From Fasciola hepatica (Eukaryota > Platyhelminthes > Trematoda > Plagiorchiida > Fasciolidae): 64,000 nt of DNA. The number at the start of each line of letters is the position of its first letter. The stretch's first letter is position 1. The translations under genes and the position numbers were made by a program. Location of the stretch: NCBI GenBank assembly GCA_948099385.1, contig CANUEZ040000156.1, forward strand, positions 1,488,001 through 1,552,000, written 5' to 3'. The notes under the pieces were generated by a model. The model worked only from the letters and a program-made list of their open reading frames with translations, did no database searches and was not told the origin of the DNA. This document shows positions 12,771 through 22,605 of the stretch, piece after piece.

Positions 12771-12884
12771 TTTCAAAGTCCACTGGATCACGTTCAGCCG
12801 TATGCTGTTCTACTGGGAAGTGATCGAAGAGACTAGCCCAGTGAGTAAAACAAGGACAGTTGGGGTACATAACTGGAATGGTGG

Positions 12885-13090
12885 TTCGTGTATCGTCGAC
12901 TATTCACTTGTGTTACTCAAACCCGACTGGCACAACAACGATAGCTTAGTTGGTATAGCAACTGCCCGATAAGCGGAGTGTCGCCGGTTCGATTCCGGCT
13001 CACGGCGTTCGGTTTCTCGATATAACAAAAGAGGATTTCCCAATGCACAAAATTCAGGCTCCTTGCGCCAATAATACATTCTATGAGCGT
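12885..13090 (+). repeat. tRNA-like SINE copy, plus strand
   Basis: It contains GATAGCTTAGTTGGTATAG (A-box-like), CTGCCCGATAAGCGGAGTGT and the canonical B-box-like CCGGTTCGATTCCGG, then CTCACGGCG. Leader GACTATTCACTT and tail ATTCAGGCTCC match the other copies. The match to tRNA control elements is better here than in the minus-strand copy. Whether it is transcribed cannot be told. Confidence 0.55.
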
Positions 13091-13645
13091 ATCAAACGCC
13101 AGTGTAAGAGCTTTACCGACAGCTGGTCTGTTTTTACCACGATGTGGTCATCTTTGCGTGGGCACATAAAAATGAGCGGTTGCCTCGTCAGCCATTTTGC
13201 ATTACGTCAAGTACCATATATGAATCGACCCAGTGAATAAATGCATTGATTGTCAAACACCACCACACTATCCCAACCAGGGTGGCATGTAAAACATTTA
13301 TGATACTGCTCAAAATCGGCGTCACAAAATTCTCAGATACTCGTTATAAACCTACTGACGGAGTATGCGAAACGCAGATCTTGTTTCTGCAACTGTCTGT
13401 AATGAAAAACTCCCTTGGTCTGGTACTCTTGTAATCGACTGGAGAGTGGATCTATACCGCAGTCATGCGTTAGTTGTAAAATACAAATGTTCTGCTCCGT
13501 GTTCAAAATAAATGCATACTTGTCGGTATGTTCTCCCGTAATAAATCTACCTACCAATATATATCACTAGTCCTCGAAATTACTTACGGGGCTCACACAA
13601 GGACTCCTTAATATTTTTTTTATATAACAAGTCTATGTATGAGTG
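13091..13645. other. No recognisable feature
   Basis: Short shadow frames only. Confidence 0.4.
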
Positions 13646-13882
13646 CAGTGCAAGGGATACACCCCAGAGCGCAAAGACCCACTAAATTATTGGGGATAAC
13701 CAACAACCAGATCCTGAAACTTGGAGTGGAGAACGACACAAATTTTCAACAGATCGGGTGTGATAACGAGTCGTATGACAGTCGATTACTGTCTACCATC
13801 AAAGTAACCGGCGGTGGTAGGGATTCTAACTTCGGACCTCCGTGGTAGTAGGAAAACCCTCTAAGTCATTGGGCCACTGCCG
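13646..13882 (-). repeat. Second tRNA-like SINE family, with head
   Basis: The minus strand starts with a tRNA-like head at about 13882-13800: GTGGCCCAATGACTTAGAG resembles an A box, and GTCCGAAGTTAGAATCCC is close to a tRNA T-arm/B box. A body follows down to about 13646. The body, but not the head, recurs at 21786-21958 with the shared order GGGATA(C/T)ACCC, GGGATAACC, CAACCAGA, CTTG(A/G)AGTG and TCTACCATCAA on the plus strand. The pattern fits a 5'-truncated second copy. Confidence 0.5.
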
Positions 13883-16026
13883 ATGTATGGTGCGGTGCTT
13901 CCCCCACATAAAAAATCAATATCTAATTAATGAAATGAAATTTCAGTGAATGATTGAAAACTTCAAAAAACACTGAGCTTTTTTCAGGAAGTCTCTCAAA
14001 ACGGAGAAAATCGGTCCCAAGTCAAACTTCTTGTTTGAAAACGTTTTCTATCAAGTAGGGAAGCTTTTTCACAGCTTACTTGTTCTCCAGAGTAATATTC
14101 ACTAACCACTGCCTCAATTTTACTGGACCGAATGTGTTAAAAACATTTTCAATCAGTCTTTATTTTCCTAATTTTAGAACCATGTATCGATAAGTGCCAC
14201 ACTCAGAGTTAATATTACCAACCTAGAGAATACTACCTTGTGATAAACCAATTTTGGCGTCTTCCTGACAAGTTACGCCACTTTTTCCATGAAAAAATTG
14301 AATTTTGCCAAACCATCGTACCCTAATTTGTATAAGAGAAATGTTTCAAGGGATGAAGCGCAAAATGTCCACAAACAATCACATTGTTTATCCGGTTTCG
14401 AACCACTTGCAAACGGCTGTTAAATGTTAACACAAAAGATTCCGACAAATCTCGATCATTCTTCGTCTACTTTGCTGTTCCTTTTGATCCCGTTTGGCCT
14501 TTGCATTGTTCCTCTCGGAAGCAGTTTTTGCAAAACTTCTTGTGTTAAGATCTTTGAAGAAGAAAAAAACAGAAACAACGATTTTTTAAATAACTTCAAA
14601 TATGACCGGCTTATATTATGAACCGGAATGAGTCCGTTTGCATTGAAGGGCATTTTAAAACCTCTGTACAGCTAACAATTGTGAATGACTTACTCCAGGG
14701 TTTCAACTGATTCCACCCGGTTGGCATAGTTTCACATCAAAAACAGCTAATAGCAGGCTTCCGCTAAAATGGTGAGCATTAGGATTCTAGCTCTCCACAA
14801 CAGACCTTGCGACGAAATCAAGTTGATTCGGACAAATTTATGGACCAGCCTGAAAAGAACAAGAAACTGCATGTAAATGTGGCTCGCTTTATTCACCGTG
14901 ATAAAAATTACCATAGCGACTATAAATTTCCAGCGGGACAATGGCCGAGTGTAGCAGCTGAAAAAATTAAACGATTTATAGGTGGTTGTAGCGTAGATCA
15001 CCGTTTTCCGGCTAGTAACTCTTCTCAGATAATGAGGGCGTGAACCAGGCAGTCATCTTTAAACGATCGTAAGCACCGTTAGACTTCGCTTAGGATGACT
15101 GCATTTCGGGGTACTTGGGAGGATGATGTGTACGGAATTACCTCAATAAATATGACCGAGACGATAAGTTCTCCACAAAGTTCAGAACGAACGATTAGAA
15201 AGTATTGGATGTGAGGTTTTCGGTTTTAGTTTAAGCAGCCGTTAGCTGTGTTTTGGATACGGCCGTTTTGGCTTTTTATTTTTCAGTGGAAACCTTAATC
15301 GGAAATAAAATCACTGAAGCATACCAAGGCAAAGACAGAGGAACACAGATAACGAGGCAACTTTGGTGGCTTAGGGTGAAGTGGACGCGTCCATCTATTA
15401 TCTTGAATTGAAATTCACTCTATGGTATGCGTCAAACAAAAACCCTCCTTTCACACCCATCTGATTAAAGAAACCCGTCTCCCTCGATTTTTTGACTGAC
15501 ATTAAATCGGATATCCATTTATGACCATGTGCTGCAGATAGTGTTCACGTCACTGGCATCACCGTAAACAATCCATCAAAAGTCCTTTTAGTGAATGCAT
15601 GACAGTAATCTGATAAGCAAAAAAATGGCTAATTTCCTGTTCCAACTTTCAATTGGCAAATTTAACGGGAAATGAGTATATCGACCGAGAATAATAAAGG
15701 CACACTATGTCTACATGTACCCGCCCACATCGGTAACCATCTCTTATTGCGCTGAATTTGTGAGAAACGTGCAAGCAGAGAACTGGTGAGGCGTGACACA
15801 ACACCCGGATTTAGCCGGCAGGAAATGTCCTCTCATATCCAGAACTCACATTGCTTTCGGTTAAAACGGACCACTTCGTGAATCAAAAACCGAAAAATTA
15901 GAGGCAATCAATCGGCCTAATCGCACTCGCACAAACACAGTGCACCATAGTCGATGACAGCCAGTTCCAGCAAATCAATGCAGAAAGTGCGCACAGATCG
16001 CATCTGGTTGAGATAGCATGCACATA
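13883..16026. other. No gene; upstream region of the long eggshell gene
   Basis: No coding frame was recognised. The hexamer TCACGT, reported in chorion and some schistosome eggshell promoters, occurs at 15545-15550, about 530 bp before the ATG. That is farther than in the known cases, so I give it little weight. Confidence 0.4.
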
Positions 16027-16032
16027 TATAAA
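16027..16032 (+). promoter_or_regulatory. TATA box of the long eggshell-type gene
   Basis: TATAAA inside CATATATAAACTT, 51 bp before the ATG. The expected transcription start about 25-30 bp downstream would leave a 5' UTR of only 20-25 bases, as is usual for small intronless eggshell genes. Confidence 0.6.
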
Positions 16033-16077
16033 CTTCGGACGTCAGGAGCGTTCAGCAGCGTAGAATAGCTGGCAAAC

Positions 16078-17922
16078 ATGCGACCATTATTTCTCGTTGC
16101 TTTATTCATCGCGGCGGCACTCAGTGCCCCCGCGTACAAAAACAGGCTGCGTTACCATTCACATGCATCACCCAGGATAGAAAAACGATCTGAATCAGAA
16201 AAAGAATCAATGATTCACTTCAAAGAAGCGGCACGAATTGACAACGAGGTGGCAAAACGAGAACAGTCCATCACACCGTATGATCAATACAATTCCTACG
16301 ATGCGTACAGAAAAAATGCACCCACAATTGATCGAAAAGGTGAATCACGATACGAGAATCGACATGGTGTCCGATATGAGAAAAGAATGGATAAATCTAG
16401 AGAAATCTCGCAAGAAATCAAACATGAACCACACTGGGTGAAAGAACCGTACTATGGTAAATATGATAAAGAAGACCGATATGCAGACGACTATAGCCGA
16501 AATGATTTATACAAACAATACGAAGTATACGCCGATAGATTCCATGATAAATTCGGTTCCAATGATTTCGATGATGACTTCGGTTACGGTTCACAGTACG
16601 GCTCATACGGATACGATGACACGTACGATTCGGACAATAATCAATACGGTTATACAAATGACGAGAGCAATTACGACCGATATGACGACAAATACAACAG
16701 ACAGTATGATGACCGGAACAGTTATGGCGACAAATACGATCACCATGATGATGGTTATGATAATTACGGCAGTAGACAGTATGCGAATTATGACGATCAG
16801 TATGGTCAAGTGGATGACTACAAATTCGGATATGACAGATACCGAAACCTACGCCACAACAAATACAATGGTCAGTATGAATACGATAAATACAACGATG
16901 GATATGACGACAAGTACGGACGAAGATTCGACAAGTACGATGACAAGTACAATGACAAATATGATGACAAGTATGATAACACATACGGTGTCGGGGATGA
17001 TTACAGATTCGGATATGACAGATACCGAAACCTACGCCACAACAAATACAATGGTCAGTATGAATACGATAAATACAACGATGGATATGACGACAAGTAC
17101 GGACGAAGATTCGACAAGTACGATGACAAGTACAATGACAAATATGATGACAAGTATGATAACACATACGGTGTCGGGGATGATTACAGATTCGGATATG
17201 ACAGATACCGAAACCTACGCCACAACAAATACAATGGTCAGTATGAATACGATAAATACAACGACGGATATGATGACAAGTACGGACGAAGATTCGAACA
17301 CAAGGAATATCTTGGTAATCGGTTCAGGAGATTCGACAAGTACGATGACAAGTACAATGACAAATATGATGACAAGTATGATAACACATACGGTGTCGGG
17401 GATGATTACAGATTCGGATATGACAGATACCGAAACCTACGCCACAACAAATACAATGATCAGTATGAATACGATAAATACAACGATGGATATGACGACA
17501 AGTACGGACGAAGATTCGAACACAAGGAATATCTTGGTAATCGGTTCAGGAAATACGACAAGTACGATGACAAGTACAATGACAAATATGATGACAAGTA
17601 TGATAACACATACGGTGTCGGGGATGATTACAGATTCGGATATGACAGATACCGAAACCTACGCCACAACAAATACAATGATCAGTATGAATACGATAAA
17701 TACAACGATGGATATGATGACAAGTACGGACGAAGATTCGAACACAAGGAATATCTTGGTAATCGGTTCAGGAAATACGACAAGTACGATGACAAGTACA
17801 ATGACAAATATGATGACAAGTATGACAATCTGTATGACGACAGGAAACTGTACAGGGACGAAACTAGTTATGGCAACGTGGACAGATACGACGGAAATTA
17901 TGAATATGATAACTACTATTGA
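16078..17922 (+). CDS. Tyrosine-rich repeat eggshell (p48-like) precursor, long form
   Basis: A single-exon gene of 614 residues. Residues 1-17 are a signal peptide ending ALSA before PAYKN. Residues 18 to about 110 are basic and Lys/Arg/Glu-rich, with a KR pair near residue 37. The rest is dominated by Tyr, Asp, Lys and Asn (DDKYNDKYDDKYD). From residue 246 there are five tandem repeats: two of 61 residues, then three of 74 carrying an added EHKEYLGNRFR segment, each about one quarter Tyr. This composition matches trematode vitelline proteins of the schistosome p48 type, whose tyrosines are oxidised to DOPA/quinones and crosslinked into the eggshell. The family call is by composition and architecture; the repeats themselves may be lineage-specific. 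The start is the first ATG after the TATA box. Residues 14 to about 235 are almost identical to those of the gene at 26256. Confidence 0.8.
   Translation: MRPLFLVALFIAAALSAPAYKNRLRYHSHASPRIEKRSESEKESMIHFKEAARIDNEVAKREQSITPYDQYNSYDAYRKNAPTIDRKGESRYENRHGVRYEKRMDKSREISQEIKHEPHWVKEPYYGKYDKEDRYADDYSRNDLYKQYEVYADRFHDKFGSNDFDDDFGYGSQYGSYGYDDTYDSDNNQYGYTNDESNYDRYDDKYNRQYDDRNSYGDKYDHHDDGYDNYGSRQYANYDDQYGQVDDYKFGYDRYRNLRHNKYNGQYEYDKYNDGYDDKYGRRFDKYDDKYNDKYDDKYDNTYGVGDDYRFGYDRYRNLRHNKYNGQYEYDKYNDGYDDKYGRRFDKYDDKYNDKYDDKYDNTYGVGDDYRFGYDRYRNLRHNKYNGQYEYDKYNDGYDDKYGRRFEHKEYLGNRFRRFDKYDDKYNDKYDDKYDNTYGVGDDYRFGYDRYRNLRHNKYNDQYEYDKYNDGYDDKYGRRFEHKEYLGNRFRKYDKYDDKYNDKYDDKYDNTYGVGDDYRFGYDRYRNLRHNKYNDQYEYDKYNDGYDDKYGRRFEHKEYLGNRFRKYDKYDDKYNDKYDDKYDNLYDDRKLYRDETSYGNVDRYDGNYEYDNYY
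16813..17840 (+). repeat. Five in-frame tandem coding repeats (183 or 222 bp)
   Basis: Units begin at 16813, 16996, 17179, 17401 and 17623, each opening with codons for DDY(K/R)FGYDRYRNLRHNKYN. Units 1 and 2 are 183 bp. Units 3 and 4 have 39 extra bases encoding a 13-residue insert around EHKEYLGNRFR, making the spacing 222 bp; the last unit carries it too. Units 4 and 5 share a Gly-to-Asp change (NDQYEY versus NGQYEY). Near-identity at synonymous sites shows recent expansion or homogenisation. The sister gene at 26256 has no such repeats. Confidence 0.9.
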
Positions 17923-20900
17923 ACATCAGTCAAGCTTTAATATATTTGCTTGCCTCATAATTCTAAGATTTTCCAGTTTGTGTTGAAAATCTTGAAACGT
18001 ACAGAAAAGGACACAATTTCTGTGATTTTTCTCGTCCGTCTGAGAATAGACGATCCAAACAATCAGAACGTTATCGATCGTAGAGGTGCGTATGTATGCA
18101 TGGTTGCCAGCTGATTCAAGCAGGCATCAGTATGACGAGGTAAATTAAACTGACTCGCATGCACATTTCCCGGATAGCCTGTCGTGGAAACAAAGAAGCA
18201 TAGTGGCAAGTAACTATGTACCTATTCGGATGATTCTGTGAAGCAGTTCATTTCAGACACACTGACTTGTAGCCCCGAAGCATGTGAGGGAAGTAGGATG
18301 GGTTGTAGTACATGTTTATTCGGTTATAAATGAATTTGTTGAGTAGAGAAAATAAGGCCAAAAAATTTAAAGTCCCGAGTCGATTAAAGTTTCTACACGG
18401 TCAAAAGAAATCACTGCAATGGAGAAGTTATGTAACTGTATATCGTCTGCGATCTGGTCTCAAATTGTTCCATTTCTAGTACCGTAGTTAGCAACAGCGA
18501 CCGTTATGCTGCTCCGTGATCGTTACTAACTCGCACCGCATTCAGAATAAGAAAATGGAATGTGCTCAGCGCTAGAACGTCGTCACTTAAAAAACGTACA
18601 AAACTAGGTCACATATATCACCTAATGACCAAGACGAAGAATCACTCAAGATGACTGAAAAGTGCAACAACGTTGTGGTCCGTTTTGGACCACGGAACAG
18701 AGGTCATTTCAGTCCACTACAACAGTCTGTCATTCAGATGACGGGACGGCACCACACTCTCAATTTAGCACCTAATCCCACCATAGAAGCATAATTATCG
18801 TTTTCACTCAATCTTAAATCAACACCACAATCGAATTATCCAGCACTCATGCTAAAAAACAAAAACGAGGAATGAACCCAGTGCTATTAGTATCCTGATG
18901 TACTTCTTTCGTCAGATCATAAGTGAACTCATCATGCACTAAACACGTTTATCAAGGTGAGAAGGCTGATATTTTACATCTCCCACTTAGGGTCTGTATG
19001 TATCTCTACGTACTCCATTTTAGACTTCTTCATTCCTGTATCACGTCACTGGTTGTACTGCTCCCTGGTTTGCTTGTTTAAGATTTTATGCCGATCAGAC
19101 GCAGTTACGAGTGCAGTGACACTACAATCCTTTCTCGCGAGTGTAGTATTTCATACTAAGCTACACGTGGTAAATTTAAATTGGCACTGTTCCCAAAAGA
19201 ACAAGATTTTAAAATGAGGTCTTTTTCACAAATAAAGGCTGTTGGTTCCTAAGGCACACATCTTGTAAACGAACTCAAGGGACAGCTCACCTAATCAGGA
19301 TTATCCATTTCCCATCTGGTTCTTCAGTAACGGACAAAGGCTACTGTTTCATTCATTACCGTGTGTTTTTAGCGTATTTTTATTATCATTGCCCAAGTAT
19401 GGAGCAGAGAACTTGCCACTGAAAATTGGCCTTATGCGGACAAATCATCTATGACTTGACTTGAATAACGGATGAGAAGGTTGACTCAGCACACCAGATT
19501 ATCGATTGTCCATCGGTTTAAATAAACCGAAAGCAAGTCACTTGTGACTGTGCGAGAAAGAAAAACGGTGCCCTATCTATTTCCATCTGTCAATTAGAAG
19601 GGTATAGTTCCGACAAATCAGATTTTTCCGACTCCCAAAGTATAATGTTATATGAATGCCGGTCTCATTCTGGCTTGTGTCGTTGGACTTTTAGATGCAA
19701 AAAATGCGAACCGATTTTCCATTATCTAAATTAAAAAATGATTTAAATCTTCTAATAAGCTAACAAAACAGTTACTGTTGATGCTTAATGATCTGTCATT
19801 GACTATTGACAAAATATCCTCATCCTCTCGAATATATCTGGTAGCCACGTCCTCGAAATGCAGACTGATGATGCGTCCAACCAATCTATGAGCATGATCC
19901 ACTCAATGCATGTTTCTACTCAGAGGAATAGGCAAACATGAATGTGTCACAAAAATGCAACAGAACATTTAAATGGAACAAGGGTCTATGAAAAGTAGTT
20001 GTATAGCCCGAAACTAGACGGGCGATAATCGCTCGTTCCAGATAGCGACAACCGAGGTTATTGAGCAACTCGTATCCCGACAAGCAGATCCCAATCAAGA
20101 ACAAATTGAACCAAAACAGGTTTACGTTACTAGTCAGCAATAATCAGCTTTACAAAGCTAGCATACCTTTAACAGTGGGCTTCAATTATTATCCATCCAA
20201 TGTTCAACTGAAAACTTTTAACTCAATCTATTAAATAGAAGAGGATAAAAAAATAGAAAAAATGGATAAATAAGCACTTGTCAAGAGTGAGTCCGGTCAA
20301 GCAGAACTCCTTCAAGCTTTATCTGGATAATCAGATACGTTCATCAGTGTAACGGCCAAAGTATTTTCCAAATCAAAAGACGTTAACACGAATGACCAAC
20401 ACAGGGAATAATTTAATGTAAGTAGGAAAAATCTAAGTATTTATCAACGATATTGCGAATCAGGCATCACCTGTAGTGTCACAATTTGCCACGGAATGCA
20501 CTGTCTGCATGAACGATCTGGAAATCACACGGAATAAATAATAACAACAATAACACTTCAAGCCCTGACCAAATTCTCTGTAAGGTTAATATGTCAATGA
20601 TAGTAGATGGTACAGTGCTATTTTAATTCACAACGAATACGAGAATGAAGGTGTGCTATGATGAGAATTTGTTTACATTCTGTTTTGGTTCAGCCGTAGT
20701 ACACTCTAGTCTGTGAAATGTCATACCCCTGGGACAATGGGAAAAGTAGTTCCATTTAGAGGACTGCCACATTTCAAGCTGGAATGTTTTGTCACTACTA
20801 ACATATTACATAAGCTGGTGCTACTTCTATTCACGAAGTCGAAAAAATACAACTGAAACACTATTCGGGATCGCTCAAACTGTTTGTTGCTGCGACGCAT

Positions 20901-21785
20901 TCCATTCAAGGGGCGAAACAATCAAAAGCGGTGACCTTTTGTGCGTTACTTATGACACAGGTTGTAGATTAATAGACTTAATGGATAGGTCCAATAGATA
21001 ACTTGTTTTGGCCAGTCACGTGTGACGACAGCCTTTGCCCATCAGGTGCTACTTTTTGGAGACCTATTCCTATAGTGATTCAATGAGGCTAGTTTGGGAG
21101 AATTTTCCATACTACGACGTTTTAAAGGTGCTAATTTCTAAGATTGGAAACCAATGGAACTAATCACGTGGGGAATGGGTTTCCAAAATTTTGGGGACAT
21201 CTGGCAAACTACCACTTTCTGATCGTGTGACAGTTGACAGACATGAATGCATTAACAACAAGTTTTGAAATCAAGTTATAAAAGTGGTTCAAATGCAACG
21301 AAAATTCCCACCGCCCTTCTCGATTCCAACATGTGCCTTCTCCGCTTCTCATTCTACAGAAACGTAATGATCTCTACACGTAATAGCATGCCGATATACT
21401 CAAGAAAAGCATGCGAAATAGTGCATGTAAGTTCACAACGATAAATTGTTGGGCATTCCAGAACCTTAACATGGTTTGGAGATAAGGAAATTCGTGGTGC
21501 AGTTATATACCAGCATAAAAAAGAAAACGATTCCAAACAGTGAAAGAGGTTGTACCCCGGGTAAGCATTCTTCGGTGATCTGATATCAAATCATTTGTAC
21601 ATTGGACCGCAATAAAGCATTTCGTTTAGATGATCTCAGCTATCAATCATTCGTTTTCGAAGGTAAACCAAAAAGCGTCAGTCCTTGGCTTAAGAAGTAT
21701 TCTGCAACGGAGTTTTTATTATTTTTAGATTACTGGTTGGATAACTCAGCATGGAGTTTTTTCAATTTTCTTGCATGTCTGCGCA
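17923..21785. other. Intergenic, no recognisable gene
   Basis: No consensus AATAAA lies close behind the stop at 17922; TTTAATATAT follows within 20 bases. A 7-bp-stem hairpin (GTGGTCC/GGACCAC) sits at 18675-18693 without an obvious role. Some AT-rich stretches on the minus strand (about 19916-20140) are open for about 70 codons, with no family resemblance. Confidence 0.4.
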
Positions 21786-21958
21786 TGATTAGTGGGGGGA
21801 TATACCCTATTGCCTTGAATGCCTACTGAAATATTAGGGATAACCGGCAACCAGACATTAAAACTTGAAGTGAAGGACCACACAGGGTCCCAATTAGTCA
21901 GGGGCGACAGCGAGCCGGAAGACAATGACTTACTTTCTACCATCAAGCTGTATAAAAT
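21786..21958 (-). repeat. Headless copy of the second tRNA-like SINE family
   Basis: It shares the body of the repeat at 13646-13882 in the same orientation (GGGATATACCC, GGGATAACC, CAACCAGA, TCTACCATCAA). The tRNA-like head is absent: the alignment stops just after ACCATCAA at about 21952. This fits 5' truncation during retroposition. Confidence 0.45.
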
Positions 21959-22524
21959 GCTCACAAGACAAGCAACGATGAGCGGTAGTTGTGTGGCTAT
22001 CATCGCTGATTAACAATCTCAAGTACCTAGGTTTGTTCTTCGGCACCACTAGTAAGATTTCACGATGAACAAAGCCGTCATCATACAATGCAATTTCGCA
22101 CAATAAATATTTAAAACTTACAATATAATTTGTCTTAAGTAGCGTATGCACTAGATACTTGTATCAGAAAGCGCTTTGAAGAAAACTAAATGGGTATAGC
22201 TTCAGAAGAGCAGTTCCCATTCGACAAGATCATTTCGATTCGATGAGACGGTTCCGTAAGCTGAGACGTATACAACGAGTGAATCCGAAGAGAAATTGAC
22301 TAGACATATGTCATTCACTGGAGCTAGCACTTGGTGGGTGATAGTAGAAAAAAACAAACCACATCGCAGTCGTGAACTCAAATCTGTCTGATGAGCTGGA
22401 TTTCGTTTATAAGGTCCATGAGACCCATACACCTGATGGCTGAAGTAGTAAGATGACGTGACCAGATGTTCAGATTCCGTTTCGTTTGTACTTGTCCCCT
22501 TTCTCCGTTCAATAAACCGTTGAC

Positions 22525-22605
22525 AGGCATCCATAGTAGCCTGGTGGGTTAGGTGTTCGACACACAATAGTTTACCTCAGATTCGAGTCCTCTAAGGGGC
22601 TCGGT
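22525..22605 (+). repeat. tRNA-like SINE head
   Basis: TAGCCTGGTGGGTTAGG resembles a tRNA A box, and CAGATTCGAGTCC resembles a B box about 45 bases later, the usual spacing in tRNA-derived SINEs. No second copy was found in the window, so the assignment rests on these two boxes only. Confidence 0.35.

Noticed and set aside
12935..13010. A functional tRNA gene
   Set aside because: A- and B-box-like parts are present, but arms do not pair into a full cloverleaf by eye and the unit recurs with leader and tail, so SINE-like is more likely.
15545..15550. TCACGT hexamer as a chorion-type control element of the eggshell gene
   Set aside because: About 530 bp from the ATG, whereas the known element is promoter-proximal; a 6-mer this far is expected by chance.
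16418..17167. 249-codon minus-strand frame rich in Cys and His (CHHICHCTCHRTC)
   Set aside because: It is the antisense shadow of the Tyr/Asp/Lys repeat codons of the eggshell gene; the same happens at 27019-27264. Not a zinc-finger protein.
16454..17986. 510-codon plus-strand frame rich in Thr and Met overlapping the eggshell gene
   Set aside because: Out-of-frame shadow of the tandem repeats (GAT/TAC codons read as ATG/ACA). The frame at 16078 has the signal peptide and TATA box.
18675..18693. 7-bp hairpin GTGGTCC/GGACCAC behind the long eggshell gene as a terminator
   Set aside because: Too far from the stop (about 750 bp), and such terminators do not apply to RNA polymerase II genes.
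22202..22567. 121-codon minus-strand frame
   Set aside because: Part of it is antisense to a tRNA-like SINE head; composition and absence of signals do not support a gene.
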